Shown here: piece after piece, positions 46,137-55,366 of the stretch
Numbering within the stretch: the first letter of the stretch is position 1
Layout: each line of letters begins with the position of its first letter
Assembly: GCF_000368565.1 (NCBI RefSeq)
Contig: NZ_KB849543.1
Coordinates: 314,055 to 378,054, forward strand
DNA: 64,000 nt
Direction of reading: 5' to 3'
DNA from: Acinetobacter gerneri DSM 14967 = CIP 107464 = MTCC 9824
Lineage (GTDB): Bacteria; Pseudomonadota; Gammaproteobacteria; Pseudomonadales; Moraxellaceae
Notes under the pieces: model-generated
Databases searched by the model: none
What the model saw: only the letters and a program-made list of their open reading frames with translations
What the model was told of the DNA's origin: nothing
Program-made: the position numbers and the translations under genes

Positions 46137-47274
46137 AAAAACTGAGAAAAAAAGTTAACCAAGTCGAATCTTTTTCAGCATTATCCGTAGTTGACGCAAA
46201 AGTATGTTCCGCGATTACTTTGATGCCATGACCGAAATTTGTAGATAGCCCCACATATTGATGATCGGCATGAAAATCATTGTTGCTTTTGAGTTTTAAG
46301 CGATCCGCAGCAACAAAGGGTTGAACGGACTTGAGAAAAACTTTATCAAATTTAAATGTATATCCTGCAAATGCTTCTAGCCCATAACCATCTCCAGCGA
46401 AATAATGTTTAATATTTTGATTTTCAGTTGCAGGTACAAAATCGTTGTAGTAACTGGCTGTTGCCACCAAATACCACTGTGATGGCGTTAGGGTAATCGC
46501 AGAACCTACAATATTTTGGTCATAGTTTTGACTATTTTCATGCAAATCAAACATTTTTGCTTTGGTATGGCTATAAGCCACGCTCAAAGTTGTGGTTTTA
46601 TTTAAACTATAATCTAGCCCGATCCCTTCACCTGATTGGCGTTTGTAAAATTGCTCGGCTCCACCATCAATGCTTTTTTCTGGAAAGAGATAATTGAGAT
46701 AGAGCTTATAAGGACCAAAAGTATTGGTATACATGAGGCTGTTCTTGGCACGGTTTGCGCCATCATACAAGCCATTAATGCCTATTCCAGTTGCACCAGC
46801 ATGACCATCATTGTCCCAAACATCACTTTTTAGACCGATGACACTGTAATACATTCCATATTGCTGACCATAGGTCAGTGTTCCATATTTTTCATCTTCA
46901 AAGCCGACATAAGCAAGCCGTCGAGTAGTGCGATGCGCATTTTCTTTATAATGACCATCCAGATCTAAAATCTTCGGAACATTAATCCCAAGTTCATAAT
47001 AACCAATGAAATTGGTTTGATCTGATAAGGCATATTTTGAAGTAAAACGTAAACGGCTTAGTCCATCATGACCATTTCTCATATAGCTGGGTTCATCGCC
47101 CATGTTGTTGACCCATTCTGGTCGGATTTGACCACCAAATTGGAAACTTAAGGGGGAGAGTAAGCTATTTGAAAATTGGCCTTTGGAAATGACATCAATT
47201 TCAGCATGGCTAAGGCTAGGAAGAATTGCAGACAAAGCAAGTCCCCCAACCCAATATTTCAGGTTGTTTTTCAA
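46135..47274 (-). CDS. General porin (Gram-negative porin family)
   Basis: A 379-residue outer-membrane porin. It has a signal peptide (MKNNLKYWVGGLALSAILPSLSHA), then alternating beta-strands typical of 16-stranded general porins, with SRLRFTSKYALSDQTNFIGYYELGIN and RRLAYVGFEDEKYGTLTYGQQYGMYYSVIG (the constriction-loop region), and ends TWLTFFLSF with the C-terminal Phe. The start is TTG with AGGAT well spaced upstream. The substrate is unknown. The peptide transporter gene lies upstream on the same strand 85 bases away, so a shared transcript is possible. Confidence 0.85.
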   Translation of the reverse strand: MKNNLKYWVGGLALSAILPSLSHAEIDVISKGQFSNSLLSPLSFQFGGQIRPEWVNNMGDEPSYMRNGHDGLSRLRFTSKYALSDQTNFIGYYELGINVPKILDLDGHYKENAHRTTRRLAYVGFEDEKYGTLTYGQQYGMYYSVIGLKSDVWDNDGHAGATGIGINGLYDGANRAKNSLMYTNTFGPYKLYLNYLFPEKSIDGGAEQFYKRQSGEGIGLDYSLNKTTTLSVAYSHTKAKMFDLHENSQNYDQNIVGSAITLTPSQWYLVATASYYNDFVPATENQNIKHYFAGDGYGLEAFAGYTFKFDKVFLKSVQPFVAADRLKLKSNNDFHADHQYVGLSTNFGHGIKVIAEHTFASTTDNAEKDSTWLTFFLSF

Positions 47275-47358
47275 GTGAATATCCTATGATTTATTGGGGC
47301 AGTTGATATTTCAAATTGCTTGTGACGCAATTTACTGATGAAATATCAACAATGGTCC

Positions 47359-48840
47359 CTATATATTATTTTCAAGATTTTGTTGTGTTGTACCGAAATC
47401 TGGTTCGCGCATTTTATTTAAACGAGATGCAAAAATAAGCATGATCGTTGCAATGATGAGCGTCACGATACCGATTTGCATAAATACATGTTGATAGGCA
47501 GCCAAACTCTGAACTGGACTCAACTTCGCGCCGTCGGGTGCAGTTGCCAGATTTGCCACAAATCCAGCGATAATACTTCCACATGCCACAGTTAGTAGCC
47601 AACATCCCATTGCAAAGCCCGAATATTTCTCAGGGACCAGTTGAGCGATCATGGCTGGACCTAGACTGGCAATCATTAACTCGCCAACGCACTGCAGTGC
47701 ATAAGAAGCTACCAACCACCAGACACTAATCAAATAGTGGCTATTGGCGAACAGAATCCCCAGCGGGAGCAGAAAATAGGCAAATGAAGCGAGAAACATA
47801 CCGACAGTAAACTTATAGGTCATGGGAAAACGATGTCCAAGTTTGGTTAGTCTTTCCGCTAAAATTGGACTTAAAATCATGATCCAGAAAGGATTGAGAG
47901 ATTGGTACTGTTCGCCTTGTACGGTAAAACCAAAAATTTCTTTTTCGACATGGTGAATGGCAAAAAAGTTGAGAGAAGTAAATGTTTGGCTATAAAGCGT
48001 ATAAAATACAATAGCTTGAATCATTAAAATAAAAGCTAAAAGCATTTTTTTACGATTTGCTTGGTCTTGTTTAAATGTAATCCAGAAATAACTTGCAATT
48101 ACGACTACACCGATTAACGCAAGTGTAATATGTGCAATGCTAAGATGTTGCAAGATCAGCGAGGTAAGATAAATCACTACAAAGATCCCGATGATACTGA
48201 GCAGTAGATTTTTTTTGTTGATCGGTTTTAAGTCAGGTGCTGAACCATAATCTTTAAACCATTTTTGAAAAATCAGATAGTTCAAGAGCGCGATGACTAA
48301 GCCAACTGAACTCAGTGCAAAAGCAATACTCCAGCCAAAGTGAGTTGCAACCAAAGGTGTGATGAGCATCGTGACAAAGGAACCAATATTCACAGCCATA
48401 TAGAACAGCATATAAGCTGCTTCTAAGCGTGAATCCGTTTTATCATATAGATAGGCAAGCGTAGCAGTTGTATTGGATTTAAACAGACCATTACCCACCG
48501 CAATCGTCGCCATCGCGATATATAACATTTCAAGATTAGAACTGAATGCCATCAAGGCATAACCAGCAGATAAAACAACTGTACCGATTGCAATCAGTCT
48601 TTTATTGCCGAGGATATGATCACCCAGCCAGCCTCCGATACAGATCAATCCATACACCAAAGCCATAAAAGCAGCCATGAGAGTAATTGTAGAGCGTTCA
48701 GACAAGCCCAGCATTTTCACCATATATACAGCCAAAATACTCTGTACACCGTAGTATCCGAACCTTTCCCAGAACTCGACAATGAAAATAATATAGAAGG
48801 GTTTAGGTTGGTTAAATAATTGGCTTTGCGATAATTTCAA
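47359..48840 (-). CDS. Proton-dependent oligopeptide transporter (POT family)
   Basis: A 493-residue MFS transporter of the POT/PTR family, which imports di- and tripeptides with protons. The hallmarks are EFWERFGYYGVQSILAVYMV at the N terminus (the ExxERFxYY motif), GGWLGDHILGNKR, FYMAVNIGSFVTMLITP and VGELMIASLGPAMIAQLVPEKYSGFAMG. About 14 membrane helices are expected. The start is TTG, with TGGAG nine bases upstream. The region 48841-49170 before htpX is AT-rich and I see nothing in it. Confidence 0.92.
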   Translation of the reverse strand: MKLSQSQLFNQPKPFYIIFIVEFWERFGYYGVQSILAVYMVKMLGLSERSTITLMAAFMALVYGLICIGGWLGDHILGNKRLIAIGTVVLSAGYALMAFSSNLEMLYIAMATIAVGNGLFKSNTTATLAYLYDKTDSRLEAAYMLFYMAVNIGSFVTMLITPLVATHFGWSIAFALSSVGLVIALLNYLIFQKWFKDYGSAPDLKPINKKNLLLSIIGIFVVIYLTSLILQHLSIAHITLALIGVVVIASYFWITFKQDQANRKKMLLAFILMIQAIVFYTLYSQTFTSLNFFAIHHVEKEIFGFTVQGEQYQSLNPFWIMILSPILAERLTKLGHRFPMTYKFTVGMFLASFAYFLLPLGILFANSHYLISVWWLVASYALQCVGELMIASLGPAMIAQLVPEKYSGFAMGCWLLTVACGSIIAGFVANLATAPDGAKLSPVQSLAAYQHVFMQIGIVTLIIATIMLIFASRLNKMREPDFGTTQQNLENNI

Positions 48841-49172
48841 TATTTTTGCTCCATTTTTTAAGTTTTATAGGCTTCCAGCGCAAGAGATATAAGCAAAATA
48901 GGAAGTTTTAAACTGTTGTGTTTTGTAGCACGGAGCTGCTTTATTATTTAAATAAAATAAACAATTATACTTATAGCGAAAATTGAAAAACAAATCATTC
49001 CATAATTTTATATGACTTATAACTATTTAAATTTATTGATATATTCACTTATTTTAGTTTAAATAATATTCAACTAGAAAAATCATATAAATCATTGAAA
49101 TTTATATTTTTATTTGAATGGTTGAAAAGTAATCAAATCTGTATTTTTTTATTTACAAAAACATAAAATAAC

Positions 49173-49196
49173 AAAAGCCAGCAATGATGCTGGCTT
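49173..49196 (-). terminator. Terminator of htpX
   Basis: AAGCCAGC-ATCATT-GCTGGCTT (minus strand) followed by TTGTTATTTT, 25 bases past the htpX stop. Confidence 0.75.
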
Positions 49197-49220
49197 CTAT
49201 TTAAGTTTGAAAATACGCTT

Positions 49221-50126
49221 TTATCGAAGATTTAATTGCTGTAAAGCTGCAACACGTTGTTCGATTGAGGGGTGAGTTTGGAACAAAGCAGCCAAGCTAA
49301 AACCTTGTTCTTTACCTTCCGCAATCGCGAACGCTTTCATTTCTTTTGGCATTTGATCTGGCATTTCAGATTCTTGTTGTAAACGAAGCAAAGCAGCAAT
49401 CATGGCATCTTTACCCGCTAAACGCGCACCCGCTTCATCGGCACGATATTCACGATGGCGTGAGAACCACATCACGATGGCTGAAGCCAAGATACCAAAC
49501 ACGATATCCAATACGATAGTAATCGCAAAATAAGCAAGTCCTGGCGCTTCACCATCTTCACGACCAAATACATTACGGTCAATGAAGTCACCTACAACAC
49601 GTGCAAAGAACATTACAAAGGCGTTCACAACACCTTGAATTAGCGATAAGGTGACCATATCACCATTGGCAACGTGTCCAATTTCATGCGCCAAAACTGC
49701 ACGCAATTCATCTTTGTTCATACGTTCCAAAAGCCCAGTTGATACCGAAACAAGGGCATCATTTTTATTCCAACCAGTGGCAAAGGCATTGGATTGATAT
49801 GAAGGGAAAATACCTACGTCAGGCATTTTAATACCAGAACGTTGGGAAAGATCTGCAACTGTTTGCAACAACCAAACTTCAGCTTGGTTACGTGGAGCAT
49901 TCGGATCAATTAGCTCAGTACCAGTTGTTTTTAGAGCCATCCATTTTGACATAAAAAGTGAAATCAACGATCCCACCATACCGAATACAAAACAGATTAC
50001 GAGCAAGTTGCCTAAGTTTAGACCGCCAGCACCGTGATAACTACCTACACCAAGTACCGAAAGAATGATACCTGCTACAACTAGTACCGCGAGGTTGGTT
50101 AGCAAAAACAAACCAATCCGCATCAT
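49221..50126 (-). CDS. htpX: Membrane zinc metalloprotease HtpX
   Basis: A 301-residue M48 family protease that degrades misfolded inner-membrane proteins. Two hydrophobic segments near the N terminus are followed by [16 protein letters not shown] (HExxH zinc motif), a second pair of membrane segments, and [20 protein letters not shown], where the Glu is the third zinc ligand. The end [15 protein letters not shown] matches E. coli HtpX. GAGGA lies upstream. The 310-base gap before the next gene is AT-rich with nothing evident. Confidence 0.95.
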   Translation of the reverse strand: MMRIGLFLLTNLAVLVVAGIILSVLGVGSYHGAGGLNLGNLLVICFVFGMVGSLISLFMSKWMALKTTGTELIDPNAPRNQAEVWLLQTVADLSQRSGIKMPDVGIFPSYQSNAFATGWNKNDALVSVSTGLLERMNKDELRAVLAHEIGHVANGDMVTLSLIQGVVNAFVMFFARVVGDFIDRNVFGREDGEAPGLAYFAITIVLDIVFGILASAIVMWFSRHREYRADEAGARLAGKDAMIAALLRLQQESEMPDQMPKEMKAFAIAEGKEQGFSLAALFQTHPSIEQRVAALQQLNLR

Positions 50127-50435
50127 TGAGAAATCCTCTTATAAATAATAAATGTTAGATTTAACATCGATAAATCTTGGGAATTAATATGAAGTGTCAT
50201 CAGTCAAATTTCAAGAGCTACATAAAAAAATTCTAAGATTTCTTAAAGAAAACTTAAAAAATTAAAATAAGCTGAAAAAATTGCGAAAAAAAGGATTAAA
50301 TATATGAAAAATATTAAATTAAAAATGATAAAACAATGTGAATAATTTCTTCAAATAAGAAAACAAAATTAAATATTGCAATATAAAGCTACATATTGCA
50401 TAGAATTATCATTTTAAGATTTTGAACAATTAAGT

Positions 50436-51296
50436 TTAATTAATGTTGATGTGCGCAGTCGCAGTTGCATTCGCTGTAGAAAAAGAACCTGAACTCATCG
50501 ATGCACGGTCATCAGCTGAAATAATGTAGCGTTGTTGCGAATATTGGTTTGTATTTTGATTGGAAGGCGTTTGAGCTGCATTGCTTGAAGCATTTGAATA
50601 ATTAGTTTTTTGTGAAGAAGCATAGTTATTGGCATTGATATTCAGTCCGATGCCATTTGAGTACAAATTATTGTAACGACTCGTCACTCTTTTTACATAG
50701 TCTTGTGTTTCTCTAAAAGGAGGAATGCCACCATATTTTTGTACATTGCCTTCACCAGCATTGTAAGCTGCAAGTGCTAAAGCGGTATTGCCATTAAAAC
50801 GTTTAAGCAACCAACTTAAATATTGAGCACCGCCGTAAATGTTTTGTGCAGGATCATAAGCATTAGACACATTAAAACGTCTGGCTGTAGCTGGCATAAG
50901 TTGCATTAGACCTTGAGCACCAACAGGAGAGCGGGCATTGGTATTGAAACCAGACTCGGTGTGCATAACGGCTTTAATTAAACCTTCGGAAATACCGTGT
51001 TGCGTAGCAGCTTGTTTGATAATCGAATCAAACGCGTTTTTATTATTGCTATAACTTGGTAGTACAGCAGATTCAGAATTGCCCCAGTTTTTATAGGCAT
51101 GGATATTACTTTCTGGATAATAAGTCACTTTAACTTTGGTCAGGGAACTGTCATGGCTTTTTTTATTGGTTAACAGCACATCGCCATTTCTATCTTTATA
51201 AATGAACATCTGACCAGCAGCACATGCCGAAGACAGTAAAAATAATACTGTACATGTCGCAGAAAAATGGCCGTATTTTAAATAATAATGTTTCAT
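50436..51296 (-). CDS. Lytic transglycosylase (SLT domain), secreted
   Basis: A 286-residue periplasmic enzyme. A signal peptide (LFLLSSACAAG) is followed by a small DUF4124-like stretch (MFIYKDRNGDVLLTNKKS), then a goose-lysozyme-like SLT domain with AVMHTESGFNTNARSPVGAQGLMQLMPATARRFNV (catalytic Glu in HTESGF) and ALAAYNAGEGNVQKYGGIPPFRETQDYVKRV. It cleaves peptidoglycan with formation of anhydro-muramic ends. The C-terminal ~70 residues are Asn/Ser-rich and low in complexity. The ~500-base gap to ttcA holds no gene that I can support. Confidence 0.88.
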   Translation of the reverse strand: MKHYYLKYGHFSATCTVLFLLSSACAAGQMFIYKDRNGDVLLTNKKSHDSSLTKVKVTYYPESNIHAYKNWGNSESAVLPSYSNNKNAFDSIIKQAATQHGISEGLIKAVMHTESGFNTNARSPVGAQGLMQLMPATARRFNVSNAYDPAQNIYGGAQYLSWLLKRFNGNTALALAAYNAGEGNVQKYGGIPPFRETQDYVKRVTSRYNNLYSNGIGLNINANNYASSQKTNYSNASSNAAQTPSNQNTNQYSQQRYIISADDRASMSSGSFSTANATATAHININ

Positions 51297-51794
51297 TGTA
51301 ATGAATATATTCTATAAATATTTAATGCAAAAAAAGGAAATACAGGTAAAAAAACACGCTGTATCCAATGATTCTAGTTGTAGCAATCTATGTAAAAAAA
51401 ATCAAGTCAATTTGATGGATAACTAATCAAAAAAAAAATTAATTTTTTTTTAAAAGCTGTCTATTGACATATGTAAGGTACTGAATATTAAGTGAAATAA
51501 TAATTGATCAAAAAATGATCAAATTAAACAGAAGCCACAGTTTTAGGTTGAATACGTGTGTCAAGCACCAATCAATCCACAATTTTATCCACAGCTTTTG
51601 TGGAAAACTGTGGAAAAGTCCAAAAGATAAGCAGTTTGAGTAAAAAGTAAACTCTGGCGTCTATTTTTGCTTATGTGAAAGTTATATGAAAAAGTATAAA
51701 AAATAACCAATAAATATTTGCAAATTTTTTTGGTGCGATTGTGCGGGGAATCAGCTAAAATTGTTCGGTTATTTTTTAAGGGTAAATCTCGTCT

Positions 51795-52703
51795 ATGTTC
51801 TCACCAGTTGAGTCCGATAAAGGATTTAATTTCAAACCAGAATTGCCAACCAGTTCGGCTTATTATCGTTTGCTGAAAAAACTTCGTCGCCAAGTCGGTC
51901 ATGCTATTCGTGATTTTAAAATGATTGAAGAAGGCGATAAGGTCATGGTCTGTGTATCTGGCGGTAAAGACAGTTACACCTTACTTGATATTTTGTTGCA
52001 ATTTAAACGGATTGCACCGATCAACTTCGATGTGGTTGCAGTTAACCTTGACCAAAAACAGCCGGGTTTCCCTGAAGATGTTTTGCCACGTTATATGGAA
52101 GAAAACAATATTCCATATTATATCTTGGAAAAAGACACATACAGCATCACCAAGCGTTTGACCCCAGAAGGCAAAACATACTGCGCAGTATGTTCACGTC
52201 TACGTCGTGGCTCTTTGTATGGCTTTGCTCAAGAGATTGGTGCAACTAAAGTCGCACTTGGTCATCATCGTGACGATATTTTGGCAACTTTCTTTTTGAA
52301 CTTGTTCCATGGCGGTAGCTTAAAAGCAATGCCACCAAAACTTTTGTCTTCGGATAAAAAGAATATCTTGATTCGTCCATTGGCTTATGTGGAAGAAAAA
52401 GACATAATCAAATATGCTGAAATGCGTAAATTTCCGATTATTCCATGTAATTTATGTGGTTCTCAGGAAAATTTACAACGTGCAATTTTAAATGACATGT
52501 TACGTGATTGGGATAAGCAATATCCAAAACGTCTACACAGCATTTTTGGTGCACTACAAAATGTATCGCCATCGCAACTGGCTGACCGTGACTTGTTCGA
52601 TTTTGAAAAATTGGATGATGAACGCGAGTTCGATATGAAATGTGATAGCGAAGAAATGAAGAAGCGTTTGGATGTAGTGAACTTAAGTTTTGCTGCTGAA
52701 TAA
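51795..52703 (+). CDS. ttcA: tRNA 2-thiocytidine synthase TtcA
   Basis: A 302-residue PP-loop ATPase that makes 2-thiocytidine at position 32 of some tRNAs, using an iron-sulfur cluster. The PP-loop SGGKDS is at residues 55-60. The conserved cysteines are in CAVC (C130, C133) and CNLC (C218, C221). [29 protein letters not shown] fits the family. AAGGGT lies upstream of the ATG. A strong terminator follows. Confidence 0.95.
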   Translation: MFSPVESDKGFNFKPELPTSSAYYRLLKKLRRQVGHAIRDFKMIEEGDKVMVCVSGGKDSYTLLDILLQFKRIAPINFDVVAVNLDQKQPGFPEDVLPRYMEENNIPYYILEKDTYSITKRLTPEGKTYCAVCSRLRRGSLYGFAQEIGATKVALGHHRDDILATFFLNLFHGGSLKAMPPKLLSSDKKNILIRPLAYVEEKDIIKYAEMRKFPIIPCNLCGSQENLQRAILNDMLRDWDKQYPKRLHSIFGALQNVSPSQLADRDLFDFEKLDDEREFDMKCDSEEMKKRLDVVNLSFAAE

Positions 52704-52776
52704 TGTCAATTTACTGATACTTTTTGCCAAAAGATTGAGTCTATAAAATCTGCTCAAAAGTTTGTCAAAAAAAATT

Positions 52777-52812
52777 AACAGGCACTTAAAATATTTTGAG
52801 TGCCTGTTTTTT
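52777..52812 (+). terminator. Terminator of ttcA
   Basis: ACAGGCACTTAAAA and TTTTGAGTGCCTGT arms (one mismatch) followed by TTTTTTAA, 75 bases past the stop. Confidence 0.85.
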
Positions 52813-52974
52813 AACAGAAAATAGTGCGAATAAATAAAAATTGAACTCTAAGTACAAAAAACTTTATCCAAAAAACAAAATAACATGCTATAACAATGTG
52901 CAAGCAAAATGCTTCACCATGATGTTATCTGGATAGGTAACACAATAAACGAATAAATACATTGAGGAATAATC

Positions 52975-53358
52975 ATGCCTGCATTTTTAACTGATGATTG
53001 GTTTACTACAGTCGAAAAATTAACTGCTGAGGCGGGTGATTTAAATCTTCCACCAGCACTGGCAAATTTAGCAATTAATTTAGTTGTTTCAGGTGCTGAT
53101 GGTGATACTGAGTTATCATTAGATGGTGGCAAAATCGTAAAAGGTTTATCTACAAATGCAAAAACCACTTTAAATATGGATGCTGAAACTTTACGTAAAG
53201 TATTCTTAGAATTTGATATGGCTGCTGCTATGCAGGCATTTATGACAGGTAAAATCAAAGTTCAAGGCGATATGTCTCAGTTGATGGCATTGCAAACTGC
53301 TAAACCAAGCCAAGAGCAAAAAGATTTATTTAAAAAAGTACTTGAGCAAACTGCTTAA
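52975..53358 (+). CDS. SCP2 sterol-binding domain protein
   Basis: A 127-residue stand-alone SCP2-type domain: a beta-sheet-like central region with SGADGDTELSLDGGKIVKGLSTNAKTTLNMDAETL, and the conserved end MAAAMQAFMTGKIKVQGDMSQLMALQTAKP. Such proteins bind lipids or acyl-CoA, and their role in Acinetobacter is not settled. TTGAGGA precedes the ATG. It has its own terminator and stands alone. Confidence 0.85.
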   Translation: MPAFLTDDWFTTVEKLTAEAGDLNLPPALANLAINLVVSGADGDTELSLDGGKIVKGLSTNAKTTLNMDAETLRKVFLEFDMAAAMQAFMTGKIKVQGDMSQLMALQTAKPSQEQKDLFKKVLEQTA

Positions 53359-53452
53359 GATTTTTGATCAGGATATGATGAGTTCGCCATTGCAAATGAT
53401 CTGAGTGAATCATGAGTTTCACTTAAAAAAATGCCAATGCGACTTCATACAA

Positions 53453-53487
53453 AAAAAGCTTAACGATCATCGTTAAGCTTTTTTTAT
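53453..53487 (+). terminator. Terminator after the SCP2 gene
   Basis: AAAAAGCTTAACGAT-CAT-CGTTAAGCTTTTT: a long stem with A and T runs on either side. It could also serve as a bidirectional stop for mltF. Confidence 0.85.
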
Positions 53488-53578
53488 GCCTATAAAAACA
53501 GCGTAGATAAAAATGAGATCGTCGTTTACCCCAAGCCTCGTATAAAACTGAGGCTTAAGTTTTAACCTATCTCATTTT

Positions 53579-53620
53579 CATTTAATCGCATTTTTATTTA
53601 ATCGCATTTTCATTTAATTG
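53579..53620. repeat. Short 16-bp tandem repeat before the mltF stop
   Basis: CATTTAATCGCATTTT occurs twice in tandem (second copy starting with T), followed by a partial third. It has no evident function. Confidence 0.6.
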
Positions 53621-53626
53621 ATTAAA

Positions 53627-54742
53627 TTAAATATCAACCAAATTTGGCGTAGTCTTGATATGCTCTAAATATGCACGGATACGTGTGACATATTGTACTG
53701 CTTGCTTGTATCGGCCATTGTTGGCTTTGTTACGGTCCAAGTAGTCGTAGAGGTTAATCCATTGATTTGGATTTTTACCTTGGCTTTTAATGCGTTTCTG
53801 GATGTTATCCACGGCATTTGGACCCATATTGTAGGCAACTAGGGCAAACCAGTTACGATCAGGGTATGGGATATTTTGGTATTTGCTCAGCATCAAATCA
53901 TAATACTTTGCACCACCTTGGATACTCTGTACAGGATCGCTACGGTTGCTTACACCCATGGCTTTCGCTGTTTGGTTGGTCAACATCATCAAACCGCGAA
54001 CACCAGTGGGAGAAATGGATTCGGGTTTTAGATAAGACTCTTGATAGCCAATCGCTGCTAGCATGTGCCAATCTAAATCATAGCGCTGCGCATTTTGCTT
54101 GAAACTCGCTTTGTAAATCGGCATACGCTTGGTCAAATCACGTTGGATATTGTCCCATTCAGTCGCTTTAACCGCATTACGATTGTAAAAAGACGCTAAC
54201 TGGTTAATCGTGCCGTTTTGCTTACTTTGGCAGATATAACCATTTGCTGTCGCTGCTAAAGGATCATCAGCATTTTTAAATACCCAATTCAGCTCAGTAT
54301 TTAAACCATTTTTTTTCAATGCAGTAAAATCACCACATGTCGCTGAAAAATACGATAAATGACGTGACTCTACTTGCTGCATAGACGCTGTAGTCATTGC
54401 AAAGTTAGCCTTACCTTGCGCGACCATTTTCAGTGCAGTTGCATTGTCAGGAACGGTTTTAAATTCCAATTTTACATTTAAAGACTGGGCATAGTTACGT
54501 ACCAAGTCATATCCAAAACCATGCTTAAACTGGTTATTGGAAAATACGGTTGAAGTATTTTTCACTGATACAACGGTGAGCTTGTTGTGATCGATTACGT
54601 GAGAATACTGGTTTGTTTTAGATGCGTTAATACTGTGAAATGGGATGATTAAAGCAGTGGCTAAAACAGAAATTTTAAAAGGTGTGGATTGAAGGACGGA
54701 TTTAAGGCAAAGCCTCGTCCCAGTGGATGAACTACTGTGCAT
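53627..54742 (-). CDS. mltF: Membrane-bound lytic transglycosylase MltF-like
   Basis: A 371-residue two-domain protein. After a signal/anchor (ISVLATALIIPFHSINA), residues ~50-200 resemble a solute-binding domain (LTVVSVKNTSTVFSNNQFKHGFGYDLVRNYAQSLNVKLEFK), and residues ~230-371 are the SLT catalytic domain, with AIGYQESYLKPESISPTGVRGLMMLTNQTAKAMGV (catalytic Glu in YQESY) and LVAYNMGPNAVDNIQ. This layout is that of MltF, whose first domain senses muropeptides. GGAG precedes the ATG. The gap 54743-55107 is the upstream region of greB. Confidence 0.9.
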   Translation of the reverse strand: MHSSSSTGTRLCLKSVLQSTPFKISVLATALIIPFHSINASKTNQYSHVIDHNKLTVVSVKNTSTVFSNNQFKHGFGYDLVRNYAQSLNVKLEFKTVPDNATALKMVAQGKANFAMTTASMQQVESRHLSYFSATCGDFTALKKNGLNTELNWVFKNADDPLAATANGYICQSKQNGTINQLASFYNRNAVKATEWDNIQRDLTKRMPIYKASFKQNAQRYDLDWHMLAAIGYQESYLKPESISPTGVRGLMMLTNQTAKAMGVSNRSDPVQSIQGGAKYYDLMLSKYQNIPYPDRNWFALVAYNMGPNAVDNIQKRIKSQGKNPNQWINLYDYLDRNKANNGRYKQAVQYVTRIRAYLEHIKTTPNLVDI

Positions 54743-55107
54743 GTTGTCTCCGCTACAAGCAATTTATAGCCCTAAAAAAAGCACAAAAAAACCCAATGCT
54801 TTTTCAAGTTTCTAAATTCAATTAGGGTGGGCAGTCATGAAGGTCATTCAAAAATGACGTGTGGGGTTGAGAGATTTAAACTTGGGATGATCATAAAAGA
54901 TCAAAAAGTGAACAAAATAAAACATGGGAGCATAATAAAGTCCAAATTTTAAATTGTCAAATTTTGTTCTAAAAGTTTTATTCATTTGTAATTTAATTCG
55001 CTCATTTTAAAAAAGAAAAAATTTTTATAAATTGTTTTTGTGGGGAAAATGAGCATAAAATATTAAATATTGTAATTAACTCTACATTTTTATCAGTTTT
55101 AGATGCT

Positions 55108-55260
55108 ATGAAATCGAACCTTATCACACGTACTGGACATGACAAGTTAGTCGCAGAATTGCAATATCTTTGGCATGAAGAGCGCCCTGAAGTGACCAAG
55201 AAAGTGAACTGGGCTGCGAGTTTGGGCGATCGTTCAGAAAATGCGGATCTTTGTAAATAA
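55108..55260 (+). pseudogene. greB: greB, truncated by insertion after ~47 codons
   Basis: A 50-codon ORF whose first ~47 residues (MKSNLITRTGHDKLVAELQY ... NWAASLGDRSENAD) match the N terminus of transcript-cleavage factor GreB closely. At SENAD, where GreB continues into its second coiled-coil helix, the sequence changes to LCK and stops. GreB is normally ~160 residues, so two thirds are missing here. The rest may lie beyond 64000 at the far end of the inserted segment. GreB rescues backtracked RNA polymerase; this copy cannot work. Confidence 0.85.
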
Positions 55261-55279
55261 CCTTACTTTATATACTATT

Positions 55280-55341
55280 ATTTATTTTATATAAATAATT
55301 CAAATTCTTATTGGTAGTATATGTACTTTTACCAATATACT
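55280..55341 (+). promoter_or_regulatory. Promoter/operator-like region with nested inverted repeats
   Basis: ATTATTTAT/ATAAATAAT pair over 9 bp near 55277-55299. TATTGGTA (55309-55316) pairs with TACCAATA (55330-55337), and AGTATAT (55316-55322) with ATATACT (55335-55341), so the two repeats interlock. It lies just before the 55367 gene and may be an operator or a structured leader. Confidence 0.35.
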
Positions 55342-55366
55342 ATATTTCAATAAAAAAGGTGTAAAT

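Noticed and set aside
51585..51610. Perfect DnaA-box-like TTATCCACA upstream of ttcA
   Set aside because: A single strong box plus a GTGGAAAACTGTGGAAAAG stretch; no cluster of boxes, no dnaA/dnaN genes and no AT-rich unwinding layout typical of an origin. Kept only as a curiosity.
53533..53556. Second terminator between the SCP2 gene and mltF (AAGCCTC/GAGGCTT)
   Set aside because: A 7-bp stem with a 10-base loop and no clear T run on either strand; the stronger hairpin at 53453-53487 is enough.
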